DNA from: Candidatus Proteinoplasmatales archaeon SG8-5
GTDB lineage: Archaea > Thermoplasmatota > Thermoplasmata > SG8-5
Assembly (NCBI GenBank): GCA_001595885.1
Contig: LSSH01000037.1
Location: 1-6,118 of the forward strand
Reading direction: 5' to 3'
DNA: 6,118 nucleotides
The position numbers were made by a program, and so were the translations under genes. Numbering within the stretch: position 1 is the stretch's first letter; every line of letters begins with the position of its first letter. Shown piece after piece: positions 1 to 4,902 of this stretch. The notes below the pieces were generated by a model. It was not told the origin of the DNA. It did no database searches and worked only from the letters and a program-made list of their open reading frames with translations.

Positions 1-794
1 ATGTTGCTGCTGACCAGTACGGAATAATCCTGAGGGTTCTCGACCAGCCACATGCACATCGCGTCCACGTTGGTCTCCCACAGTTCAACATCCGGGTAAT
101 CCGACTGCTGCATCTTCCTGGCCTCGCGGACCATCAAACCCGATGTCTCGCGAATCACGTTTGGTTTTTCCACGACCGTCACGGTGGGGCGTCCAGTCTT
201 CTTGGCATATTCGAATGCAGATCGAAGTATCCGCTGGCATCCCTTCCGGGTGAATATCCGTGTGGAGATGGCCATGTCATCCCCGGAAACGTCTGCGAAC
301 TTAGCGAATTTCTTATGTCCGGCCATGGCGATTCTAATTTCATCCGGAACCGGATGCCACTCGACACCGGCATACAGGCCCTCAGTGTTCTCCCTGAACA
401 CCACCAGGTCTATGTCGTCCCGGTAGTTGAGCGGGTTGTTGGGAAAGGCCGTGCACGGTCGCATGTTGGTGTGCAGGTCCAGAAGCTGACGCATCCCCAC
501 TATCGGGCTGGAATATACAAGACCCTTATCCTGGAGTTCGGGGGCCAGCTCCATGGCCGCCTCGTCCTTCGGTTTTGACGTTATCGCACCGAAGAGGGCG
601 CAGTCCGTACCCTTTAGCAGTTCGATTGTCCTGTCAGGAAGGGGATTGCCCTCGCTCTTCCAGAACTCCCAACCAATATCTCCGTGTATATAATCCGCAT
701 CCAATCCGACCGCGTCGAGGACGAGCCTTGCCGCCTCCATGACCTCGTTTCCTACACCGTCTCCGGGTAGCCATGCGATTTCATATTTCGCCAT
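1..794 (-). CDS. Isocitrate/isopropylmalate-family dehydrogenase, 3' end outside window
   Basis: This enzyme belongs to the family of metal- and NAD(P)-dependent decarboxylating dehydrogenases acting on isocitrate, 3-isopropylmalate, homoisocitrate or tartrate. The 264 visible residues show the N-terminal LPGDGVGNEV loop (9-18), FGAITSK (68-74), a substrate helix with R102 and R112, the signature FRENTEGLYAG with R134 and Y141, EKPN with K210 and N212, and NVDAM with D244. The later metal-binding aspartates and the NAD/NADP-selecting loop lie beyond the window edge. The substrate helix reads SSPIVGMRQ. It has a serine where isocitrate dehydrogenases do but lacks the glutamate typical of bacterial isopropylmalate dehydrogenase, so isocitrate or homoisocitrate fits better than isopropylmalate. 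That reading is inference, and no gene symbol is given. The ATG at 794 is supported by a GGAGGT site six bases upstream. It is divergent from the nuclease gene. Family assignment is confident; substrate is not. Confidence 0.93.
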   Translation of the reverse strand, partial: MAKYEIAWLPGDGVGNEVMEAARLVLDAVGLDADYIHGDIGWEFWKSEGNPLPDRTIELLKGTDCALFGAITSKPKDEAAMELAPELQDKGLVYSSPIVGMRQLLDLHTNMRPCTAFPNNPLNYRDDIDLVVFRENTEGLYAGVEWHPVPDEIRIAMAGHKKFAKFADVSGDDMAISTRIFTRKGCQRILRSAFEYAKKTGRPTVTVVEKPNVIRETSGLMVREARKMQQSDYPDVELWETNVDAMCMWLVENPQDYSVLVSSN

Positions 795-800
795 TCCGAT

Positions 801-806
801 ACCTCC
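801..806 (-). promoter_or_regulatory. Shine-Dalgarno site of the dehydrogenase gene
   Basis: On the minus strand this reads GGAGGT, six bases before the ATG at 794. It is the strongest ribosome binding site in the window and fixes the dehydrogenase start. Other genes here use GGTGA instead. Confidence 0.8.
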
Positions 807-864
807 AATGAACCGGGCTAATGGCAATCGGAATCGGGTAGAAAAGGATTTGGATGTGCACAAT

Positions 865-871
865 GTTTAAG
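865..871 (+). promoter_or_regulatory. Possible TATA element between the divergent dehydrogenase and nuclease genes
   Basis: The sequence GTTTAAG lies about 39 bases before the nuclease ATG, the same distance as the clearer TATA boxes of the other genes here. It is nearly symmetric, so it could also serve the dehydrogenase on the other strand, with a leader of roughly 45 bases. It is weaker than the TATA boxes at 2433-2442, 3058-3068 and 3648-3658. Confidence 0.35.
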
Positions 872-906
872 TCCGATTAGGCGCTCTGTCAGGTGTTGGA
901 GCGAAT

Positions 907-1809
907 ATGATGGAAACCAAGAAGTATCCCTTCAGCTGGGAACCGGGCTGGTCCTACTCGAGGATGAACGTCCTCAGGACCTGTCTCAGGATGTATTGGT
1001 ACGATTATTACGGGAAGAGATTCGCACCCGAACGGGACAGGAACAGGATCATGCAATTGTCCCAACTTTCAAGGGTGGCGTTCGAGATGGGCATTGCCGT
1101 GCACCAGACCATCTCCGAGGTCCTGAAGGACCTCCAGATAAACGGTGACCTCATTCCATTGGAGGAGGCGAAGAGGACGGCTGTGAATAAATTCGAAATT
1201 CTTGTCAACAACAAGCCGCTGGTCGAGAAGAGGTACGACATCCCCTTCAGCGAGGAGGACAGGGAGGAGAGGCACGGCAAGATAATGACCAGCATGACCA
1301 CCTTCTACGGCTCCAAATGGCTCACTATGATAGAGGAGATGCCCCGCGAAACATGGAACTCCTGGCTCATTGACCCCGTGGGATACGGCGAGTTCAGGAT
1401 GGACGGTAAGAAAGCCTATGCAAAGCCCGACTTCATCTTCGAGTACAGGGACAATCGCCATTACCTGGTAGAATGGAAGACGGGCAAGCCGCGGAGGGAT
1501 GAGAACCTAGTGCAGGTGCAGGGATACCTGTTCTATGCCAATGATATCCTCGGCCTTCCATTGGAGTCCGTGGTGGGTGTGGTGGAGTACCTGACCTTCC
1601 CATCGGAGAAGCCCATAGAGGTCGAGGGCAGGCTCGTAAACCCGATGGAGCTGAAGAACAAGATAATGACCGAGTTGAAGCTCATCGAATCGTTATGCTC
1701 GAACATCACGGAGAACAAACCGAAGGACCTCGACCACTTCCCAAAGACGGAGGACCTCGACATATGCAGGACCTGCAAGTTCAGGGAGATGTGCAGACCC
1801 GAGCTATAA
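907..1809 (+). CDS. PD-(D/E)XK nuclease with Cas4/AddB-type iron-sulfur cysteines
   Basis: This is a predicted DNA nuclease of the PD-(D/E)XK superfamily (Cas4, AddB, Dna2, RecB-like). The N-terminus has the family's S-x-S-R...C...Y block (S16 to Y35, with C26). H66 lies in GIAVH. The metal and catalytic residues are D175 (AKPDF), then E189 and K191 (VEWKTGK), followed by a QxxxY motif at Q203-Y207. The C-terminus carries C287, C290 and C296, so with C26 all four ligands of a 4Fe-4S staple are present. The protein has 300 residues, longer than most Cas4 proteins and much shorter than AddB. No helicase domain is present. Two ATGs are adjacent (907, 910), and GGAG at 898-901 suits either. No CRISPR repeats or cas genes lie nearby, so a role in general DNA repair or processing is more likely than spacer acquisition. 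That role is inference. Confidence 0.88.
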   Translation: MMETKKYPFSWEPGWSYSRMNVLRTCLRMYWYDYYGKRFAPERDRNRIMQLSQLSRVAFEMGIAVHQTISEVLKDLQINGDLIPLEEAKRTAVNKFEILVNNKPLVEKRYDIPFSEEDREERHGKIMTSMTTFYGSKWLTMIEEMPRETWNSWLIDPVGYGEFRMDGKKAYAKPDFIFEYRDNRHYLVEWKTGKPRRDENLVQVQGYLFYANDILGLPLESVVGVVEYLTFPSEKPIEVEGRLVNPMELKNKIMTELKLIESLCSNITENKPKDLDHFPKTEDLDICRTCKFREMCRPEL

Positions 1810-1868
1810 TGCAGCAGCGCCCCGAGCAGGTGGGGGAGGGGGCAGCCGAGCAACGTTAGTCGCGAAAC

Positions 1869-1889
1869 GGACTTGAACAAGTCAAGTCC
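1869..1889. repeat. Inverted repeat 1 of the intergenic element
   Basis: Perfect 7-bp arms GGACTTG and CAAGTCC flank a 7-base loop. The loop partly repeats the arm sequence, so an alternative register (GACTTG with CAAGTC) exists. Confidence 0.75.
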
Positions 1890-1891
1890 TA

Positions 1892-1916
1892 TCGCAAGCC
1901 ACTTTGTGACTTGCGA
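1892..1916. repeat. Inverted repeat 2 of the intergenic element
   Basis: Outer arms TCGCAAG and CTTGCGA (7 bp), one C/A mismatch, then CAC and GTG around a TTT loop. This is the longest hairpin of the three. Confidence 0.8.
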
Positions 1917-1920
1917 GCCA

Positions 1921-1939
1921 GCCTAATCTTGGATTAGGC
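1921..1939. repeat. Inverted repeat 3 of the intergenic element
   Basis: Perfect 8-bp arms GCCTAATC and GATTAGGC around a 3-base TTG loop. Confidence 0.8.
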
Positions 1940-2007
1940 GTTGGGCGGAGCGCAAAGGCTTGGGGGCAGGGGATTAACTCACAGATAATAATAAAGCAAG
2001 GAAGAGG

Positions 2008-2027
2008 GGGCGGCTGTTCGGCCGCCC
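2008..2027 (-). terminator. GC-rich hairpin terminator after the 119-aa membrane protein gene
   Basis: Arms GGGCGGC (2008-2014) and GCCGCCC (2021-2027) enclose six bases, 17 bases beyond the gene's stop codon at 2044-2046. On the minus strand the hairpin is followed by CCTCTTCCTTGCTTTATTATT, which is pyrimidine-rich then T-rich. A smaller hairpin, CTGAG/CTCAG (2035-2047), overlaps the stop codon. The same arms recur at 2481-2500. Confidence 0.6.
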
Positions 2028-2043
2028 ATTTAGCCTGAGTTGC

Positions 2044-2403
2044 TCAGTTGAAGTAGGCCTTGACATCCGCCCGGAACAGGTATATCAGGATGATGATGCT
2101 GATTATGGTTCCGATGGGGAAGTTCAACAGACCAAGTATCGCTAATATTATGGCAATTAGCCTTGCCCAACCCCTGCCCGCGAACAGCCCGAAGGCCACG
2201 AGGAAGTAGAAAACCGCGATGATAATGAATGGTATCCAGCATATCAAGGATAGGGCAGCAAAGTCGATACCGGCTATCTCATCCCCAATGAAGCCTGCCA
2301 ACATCACCGTGACAACGAACGGCAATACAAGCCACATTAAACCTTGGAGAATGTATAAAATCCCAAGCAGGGTCACTCCGAATGGTCTTTGTCCATTGGA
2401 CAT
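2044..2403 (-). CDS. Small hydrophobic membrane protein, 119 aa, function unknown
   Basis: This is a 119-residue integral membrane protein without a recognised family name. The N-terminus is RPFGVTLLGILYIL. Hydrophobic segments lie at about 10-36, 51-73, 79-95 and 97-110, and the protein ends with a charged tail, FRADVKAYFN. Similar short archaeal membrane proteins often open with R-P-x-G-V and end in a V-K-x-Y-F tail; this comparison is from memory and is not a search result. The start at 2403 is chosen because GGTGA (2409-2413) sits five bases upstream and a TATA-like stretch lies at 2433-2442. An in-frame ATG at 2502 would place translation inside the hairpin of the next gene's terminator, so it is rejected. 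No catalytic residues are visible. It is the last of three tandem membrane-protein genes, each with its own promoter. Confidence 0.85.
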   Translation of the reverse strand: MSNGQRPFGVTLLGILYILQGLMWLVLPFVVTVMLAGFIGDEIAGIDFAALSLICWIPFIIIAVFYFLVAFGLFAGRGWARLIAIILAILGLLNFPIGTIISIIILIYLFRADVKAYFN

Positions 2404-2408
2404 CTCTT

Positions 2409-2413
2409 TCACC
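2409..2413 (-). promoter_or_regulatory. Shine-Dalgarno site GGTGA deciding the 119-aa protein start
   Basis: GGTGA on the minus strand, five bases before the ATG at 2403. The same motif precedes the 166-aa and 165-aa genes and endA at six bases. It decides between this ATG and the longer in-frame option at 2502. Confidence 0.7.
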
Positions 2414-2432
2414 GGAGGGGGATATGCATGGG

Positions 2433-2442
2433 AATATAAAAA
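2433..2442 (-). promoter_or_regulatory. TATA box of the 119-aa membrane protein gene
   Basis: TTTTTATATT on the minus strand, about 30-39 bases before the ATG. This predicts a very short leader. A second T-rich element, CTTTTTTATA at 2451-2460, would give a leader of about 27 bases and is an equally possible TATA box. Confidence 0.55.
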
Positions 2443-2480
2443 CCTAATTGTATAAAAAAGAAAAACTAAATGTAAGAAGG

Positions 2481-2500
2481 GGGCGGCAGCACGGCCGCCC
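2481..2500 (-). terminator. GC-rich hairpin terminator after the 166-aa membrane protein gene
   Basis: Arms GGGCGGC (2481-2487) and GCCGCCC (2494-2500) around six bases lie 26 bases past the stop codon at 2527-2529. On the minus strand the hairpin runs into C5, then TTCTTACATTTAG and further T-rich sequence, as expected for an archaeal terminator. The T-rich part also holds the next gene's promoter. Both arms and the flanking AAT on the minus strand match the hairpin at 2008-2027. Confidence 0.65.
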
Positions 2501-2526
2501 ATTGCTGGAGCGTGGGTGTGATCGCT

Positions 2527-3027
2527 TCAGAACTCGTCTTTCGATATTATGATGAGTATCAGTGCCACAAGGCCCAGGACAAATCCGAGTCCGTAGGGGC
2601 CGATCGTCAAAAGGCCAAAGATGGCTCCGACCACGGCGAATCCCCAGCTTTTTCTGGTTATCGCCATAATTCCGCCGAGTAGGGCAAGTATGCTGAATAT
2701 GATGAATATCACACCGCAGACCATGAGAATGCTCTCTGCTAATGCAAGGACCGCATCCACGTCTACGTCTGATTCTCCAAGATATTCGTCAAGGGGGCCT
2801 ATCGCGATGTCAATCGCGCCCATTACAACTACGCCAATTATTATTCCCATCAGGGCTACTATTATCAGGAATACTCCAGCCAACAACGGTTTGATTGTCT
2901 CTGGTTTTGCCGATTGGGCCATCGGCGGAGGGGGGGGAACCGGCGGTGGGTCCTGTGCCGGTGGTGGGGGTGCCGGCTGAGGTGCTGGTTCGGCTGGCGC
3001 ACTTTCTACTTCAGCTTCGCTACCCAT
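2527..3027 (-). CDS. Proline-rich four-TM membrane protein, DUF4064-like, 166 aa
   Basis: This is a 166-residue membrane protein of unknown function. Residues 1-40 form a soluble, acidic, then Pro/Ala-rich segment with runs such as PAPPPPAQ and VPPPPPM. Hydrophobic segments follow at about 46-70, 99-121, 128-142 and 145-162, with an acidic loop ESDVDVDA (85-92) between the first two. The end is a short charged tail, SKDEF. The order of proline-rich cytosolic arm, four helices and a short R-K-S-W-G turn (125-129) resembles archaeal and bacterial DUF4064-type small membrane proteins; this is from memory and moderate in strength. GGTGA (3034-3038) six bases before the ATG and a strong TATA box at 3058-3068 support the start. 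Its promoter and leader are nearly copied in front of the next gene upstream, and both proteins begin MGSE. Confidence 0.87.
   Translation of the reverse strand: MGSEAEVESAPAEPAPQPAPPPPAQDPPPVPPPPPMAQSAKPETIKPLLAGVFLIIVALMGIIIGVVVMGAIDIAIGPLDEYLGESDVDVDAVLALAESILMVCGVIFIIFSILALLGGIMAITRKSWGFAVVGAIFGLLTIGPYGLGFVLGLVALILIIISKDEF
2930..2937 (-). repeat. C8 homopolymer tract inside the proline-rich arm
   Basis: Eight G on the plus strand are eight C in the coding strand, giving part of the five consecutive prolines at residues 31-35 of the 166-aa protein. An in-frame ATG (M36) follows directly. Confidence 0.9.
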
Positions 3028-3068
3028 AATTATTCACCATACTTGAATAGAAATCACTATATAAAAAG
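3025..3068 (-). promoter_or_regulatory. Promoter and leader of the 166-aa gene, copy 1 of a duplicated block
   Basis: Read on the minus strand it contains the TATA box CTTTTTATATA (3058-3068), the shared block CTATTCAAGT, the ribosome site GGTGAA and the ATG. Aligned without gaps to 3615-3658, 35 of 44 positions match, and the match continues into the first codons (MGSE in both). The TATA-to-ATG distance predicts a leader of only about ten bases. Confidence 0.75.
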
Positions 3069-3076
3069 TTAATTGT

Positions 3077-3106
3077 AAAAAATGGAAAGGTGGGCCCAGT
3101 AGGACC
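3077..3106 (-). terminator. Possible terminator after the 165-aa membrane protein gene
   Basis: On the minus strand, GGTCC (3106-3102) and GGGCC (3097-3093) can pair with one G-U wobble around TACT. The T6 run at 3082-3077 follows about ten bases later. The hairpin is short and differs from the GC-rich arms used by the other two genes of the cluster. Confidence 0.4.
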
Positions 3107-3119
3107 ATCCGTGTCTAGT

Positions 3120-3617
3120 CTATTTCTTCAGGAATCCGAATATGAACCCGAGGAGCGCGCCGACAAAGGATATCCAATAACCGTATTCGATGATGTCGAA
3201 ATCATTATCAATTATGAAGTAGAGCAGAAGGAAGAAACCTATCAGACCGAACAACCCGCTTATCATTGGCTGTTTTATCGCTGCGAAGACCAGGACTAGT
3301 ACGGCCAGAATCAGTACAATGAGTCCAATATCCGTTTCATATCCGTTTTGAATAACCGTCCATGGCAGGACTGCGCCTACGATAATCAATATGCTCATGA
3401 TCAACGTGACAAATGGGATCTTGAAACCTGCGATCTTAACCTCCTGGTCCATCTTGTCGTCTATCCTGTCGATGGCTTCTCCGACCGTGTCGGTGACCTT
3501 CTCCACGCCGGTTTTGACTGGATTTTCCTTCTTTTCGGGTTCGGCTTCCTCTTTGGCTGTCGAATCGGGCAGGGGCGCTGGCCTCAACTCAGTATGAGTT
3601 TCATTCTCGCTTCCCAT
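3120..3617 (-). CDS. Four-TM membrane protein with charged N-terminal arm, 165 aa
   Basis: This is a 165-residue membrane protein that I do not recognise. Residues 1-66 are soluble and highly charged, with an acidic/lysine stretch (EEAEPEKKEN, 23-32) and then a probable amphipathic helix (about 36-60, TGVEKVTDTVGEAIDRIDD). Hydrophobic segments lie at about 67-84, 96-113, 118-136 and 146-162, and the protein ends GFLKK. The architecture of soluble arm plus four helices matches the neighbouring 166-aa protein, but the sequences beyond MGSE are not obviously similar. The ATG at 3617 has GGTGA (3624-3628) six bases upstream and a TATA box at 3648-3658. The TATA box sits directly after the stop codon of the radical SAM gene (3660-3662), so this gene can be transcribed on its own or by read-through. 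Confidence 0.87.
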   Translation of the reverse strand: MGSENETHTELRPAPLPDSTAKEEAEPEKKENPVKTGVEKVTDTVGEAIDRIDDKMDQEVKIAGFKIPFVTLIMSILIIVGAVLPWTVIQNGYETDIGLIVLILAVLVLVFAAIKQPMISGLFGLIGFFLLLYFIIDNDFDIIEYGYWISFVGALLGFIFGFLKK

Positions 3618-3658
3618 ATACTTTCACCAGACTTGAATAGGAAACATAATATAAAAAG
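3615..3658 (-). promoter_or_regulatory. Promoter and leader of the 165-aa gene, copy 2 of a duplicated block
   Basis: It has the same order and spacing as 3025-3068: CTTTTTATATT (3648-3658), CTATTCAAGT, TGGTGAA, then ATG. The stretch from CTATTCAAGT to GGTGAA differs from the first copy at a single base. The conserved part between the TATA box and the ribosome site is longer than core promoter function needs, so it may bind a regulator. Confidence 0.75.
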
Positions 3659-3659
3659 A

Positions 3660-4820
3660 TTATTTTATAACTCGGACATCGAGCGGGCCCAGGGGTCGTC
3701 GTTCGACCTCCAGTCGGTCGGCCGTCGGATACTCCTCCACGATGAAGGCCTCGCCTTCCACTTGATCGTAGATCTCCTCGAGGATCCAGGCAGCCAACTC
3801 GACGCGGCTCTTCTCCCTGTCGTATCTTATCAGTCCCTTTGGGATTTTATATTCCCTGGCCAATTTTCGTGCGAGTGACTCTGGGCTCCCGCATTCGATG
3901 ACGCCCTTGATGAACATCCCTTCGTGATTGATGATATCCAAGGGCGTGGCCGAGTTCTTTGCCCTCCTTAGTAACCTCTTTCGGAGCTGGGTAGCGTCTT
4001 TGAAGCTTGAGGAGCAGTAATGCACAGTGACCTTAGAGTCCACCGATCTGATGATGTTCAGGGCGGTTTCCTCGCTGCCCGCGACCGCGCTTGATACGTC
4101 GTCCTTCACTGCGTAACCGCGGTTCTTCAATTCCTTCCAGTTGCTTTCCGAGAACTCGAGCTCGTTCAGGTTGATGAATTGGGCCCCCGCCTCTATGACG
4201 GACCTCAATAGTGCGGCGATTTGGGTTTCGTGCCCCGGGATCGCGGGAACCTCGATGCCGGTACGAAGACCGAGGTGTCTGGCATCCGTTATGGCTGTAA
4301 CAAAACCAGTGTCCCCCAAGCGATCCCAAACATCTGCAGGCGGATGGAACCGTATCTCGTCCAGACCGGCCCCGGCAAGCCGGACCAATTTCTTCGGGTC
4401 CGTGGTGGACGTGTAGAGGTGTATGTTGTGCCGTTCACCGAATTCCCCCTTCAGCAGCCGGATGTAATGGACGGCCTTATCCATCTCAAGCAGAGGGTCC
4501 CCGCCGGTCATGCCGGTGCCCCTGGCGCTTATGCTTTTGGCTTCGTTAAGCACGTCTTCGTCCTTCTCTACCGGCTTCTCGTTCGCGTATGTGACCCTCT
4601 TGCCCTGCTTTTCGAGGGACAGCGGGCAGTAATAACAGTCCTCGGAGCACAGGCCAGTGACAAGGAGAACCATCTTCGAGCCCTCCTGGCACATGACGCA
4701 GCTGAGCGGGAGGGGCCCTTTGACCAAGGAGTTGTCTGGCAGTTGTCGTTCAGGCCCCGGCCGGTGTTGACCGCGGCCCTTCCCTTCCGACGGTCCTGAT
4801 GTGCGTCTCGGGGGAGTCAT
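3660..4820 (-). CDS. Radical SAM protein, COG2108-like, function unknown
   Basis: This 386-residue enzyme is predicted to bind a 4Fe-4S cluster through C58-x3-C62-x2-C65 (GLCSEDCYYCPLS) and to cleave S-adenosylmethionine. The motif TGGDPLL (105-111) fits the SAM-binding GGE-type motif. Two more cysteines, C41 and C44 (SCVMC), stand just before the cluster strand KMVLLVTG. Other conserved-looking blocks are GLDEIRFHPP (152-161), GIEVPAIPGHE (188-198) and INLNELEFSESN (216-227); C269 and C310 follow. The pattern fits the archaeal family related to pyruvate-formate-lyase activating enzymes (COG2108), whose substrate I do not know. The first 38 residues are basic and Pro/Gly-rich. The ATG at 4820 has no clear Shine-Dalgarno site, so the exact start is less sure than the frame. 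An in-frame start at 4973 would run into endA and is rejected. It is divergent from endA. Confidence 0.87.
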   Translation of the reverse strand: MTPPRRTSGPSEGKGRGQHRPGPERQLPDNSLVKGPLPLSCVMCQEGSKMVLLVTGLCSEDCYYCPLSLEKQGKRVTYANEKPVEKDEDVLNEAKSISARGTGMTGGDPLLEMDKAVHYIRLLKGEFGERHNIHLYTSTTDPKKLVRLAGAGLDEIRFHPPADVWDRLGDTGFVTAITDARHLGLRTGIEVPAIPGHETQIAALLRSVIEAGAQFINLNELEFSESNWKELKNRGYAVKDDVSSAVAGSEETALNIIRSVDSKVTVHYCSSSFKDATQLRKRLLRRAKNSATPLDIINHEGMFIKGVIECGSPESLARKLAREYKIPKGLIRYDREKSRVELAAWILEEIYDQVEGEAFIVEEYPTADRLEVERRPLGPLDVRVIK

Positions 4821-4861
4821 CAATAAGGTATCCCACTCACGGATAATAGGATTGCCATACT

Positions 4862-4870
4862 GATAAATAC
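4862..4870. promoter_or_regulatory. AT-rich element shared by divergent endA and radical SAM genes
   Basis: GATAAATAC on the plus strand lies about 37 bases before the endA GTG, the same distance as other TATA boxes here. Read on the minus strand it is TATTTATC, about 45 bases before the radical SAM ATG. It is the best TATA candidate for both genes in the 82-base gap. Confidence 0.5.
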
Positions 4871-4891
4871 GTGAATCATATCTACGCGAAC

Positions 4892-4896
4892 GGTGA
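4892..4896 (+). promoter_or_regulatory. Shine-Dalgarno site GGTGA supporting the GTG start of endA
   Basis: GGTGA with a six-base spacer to GTG at 4903 repeats the spacing seen before the 166-aa and 165-aa genes. The in-frame ATG at 4915 has only weaker AGGTG or AGGT options. Confidence 0.6.
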
Positions 4897-4902
4897 CCTA
4901 AG

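Larger units (their letters stand above)
1817..1953. ncRNA. Candidate structured RNA or repeat element, strand unknown
   Basis: Three strong inverted repeats follow each other within 71 bases. The first is GGACTTG/CAAGTCC (1869-1875 with 1883-1889, 7 bp). The second is TCGCAAG-c-CAC/GTG-a-CTTGCGA (1892-1902 with 1906-1916, 10 bp with one mismatch and a TTT loop). The third is GCCTAATC/GATTAGGC (1921-1928 with 1932-1939, 8 bp, loop TTG). Possible enclosing helices are GCC-gag-CAAC with GTTGGGC (1845-1854 with 1940-1946) and GCGCcCCG with CGGaGCGC (1817-1824 with 1946-1953). These two share base 1946, so one would lose a pair. The result would be a branched fold. A T-rich stretch on the minus strand at 1985-1996 could be a promoter for a minus-strand RNA. 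No known RNA family was recognised. It could also be a palindromic genomic repeat or the 3' region of the nuclease transcript. Confidence 0.45.

Noticed and set aside
184..578. Overlapping plus-strand open frames inside the dehydrogenase gene
   Set aside because: They lie antisense to a gene with clear family motifs and have no motifs or ribosome sites of their own.
875..883. GATTAGGCG shared with the third hairpin at 1932-1940
   Set aside because: A nine-base match within 6 kb is expected by chance and the flanks do not align.
907..1809. Annotation of the nuclease as CRISPR-associated cas4
   Set aside because: No repeat array or other cas gene is visible, and the protein is longer than typical Cas4; the superfamily name is safer.
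1809..1859. Tiny plus-strand ORF (16 codons) whose ATG overlaps the nuclease stop codon as TAATG
   Set aside because: It is very short, shows no recognisable motif, and its bases take part in the possible long-range pairing of the intergenic element. Translational coupling is possible but unsupported.
1869..1889. tRNA T-arm-like sequence (TTCAAGTCC on the minus strand)
   Set aside because: The 5-bp stem around a 7-base loop does not form, and no acceptor, D or anticodon arms are found around it.
2404..2502. N-terminal extension of the 119-aa membrane protein to an in-frame ATG at 2502
   Set aside because: The extension would be translated from a terminator hairpin and across the gene's own TATA box; the ATG at 2403 has a well-placed GGTGA site.
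4221..4799. 192-codon plus-strand open frame opposite the radical SAM gene
   Set aside because: The minus-strand frame carries the complete radical SAM motif set; the plus-strand product has no recognisable features and is a by-product of GC-rich codon use.
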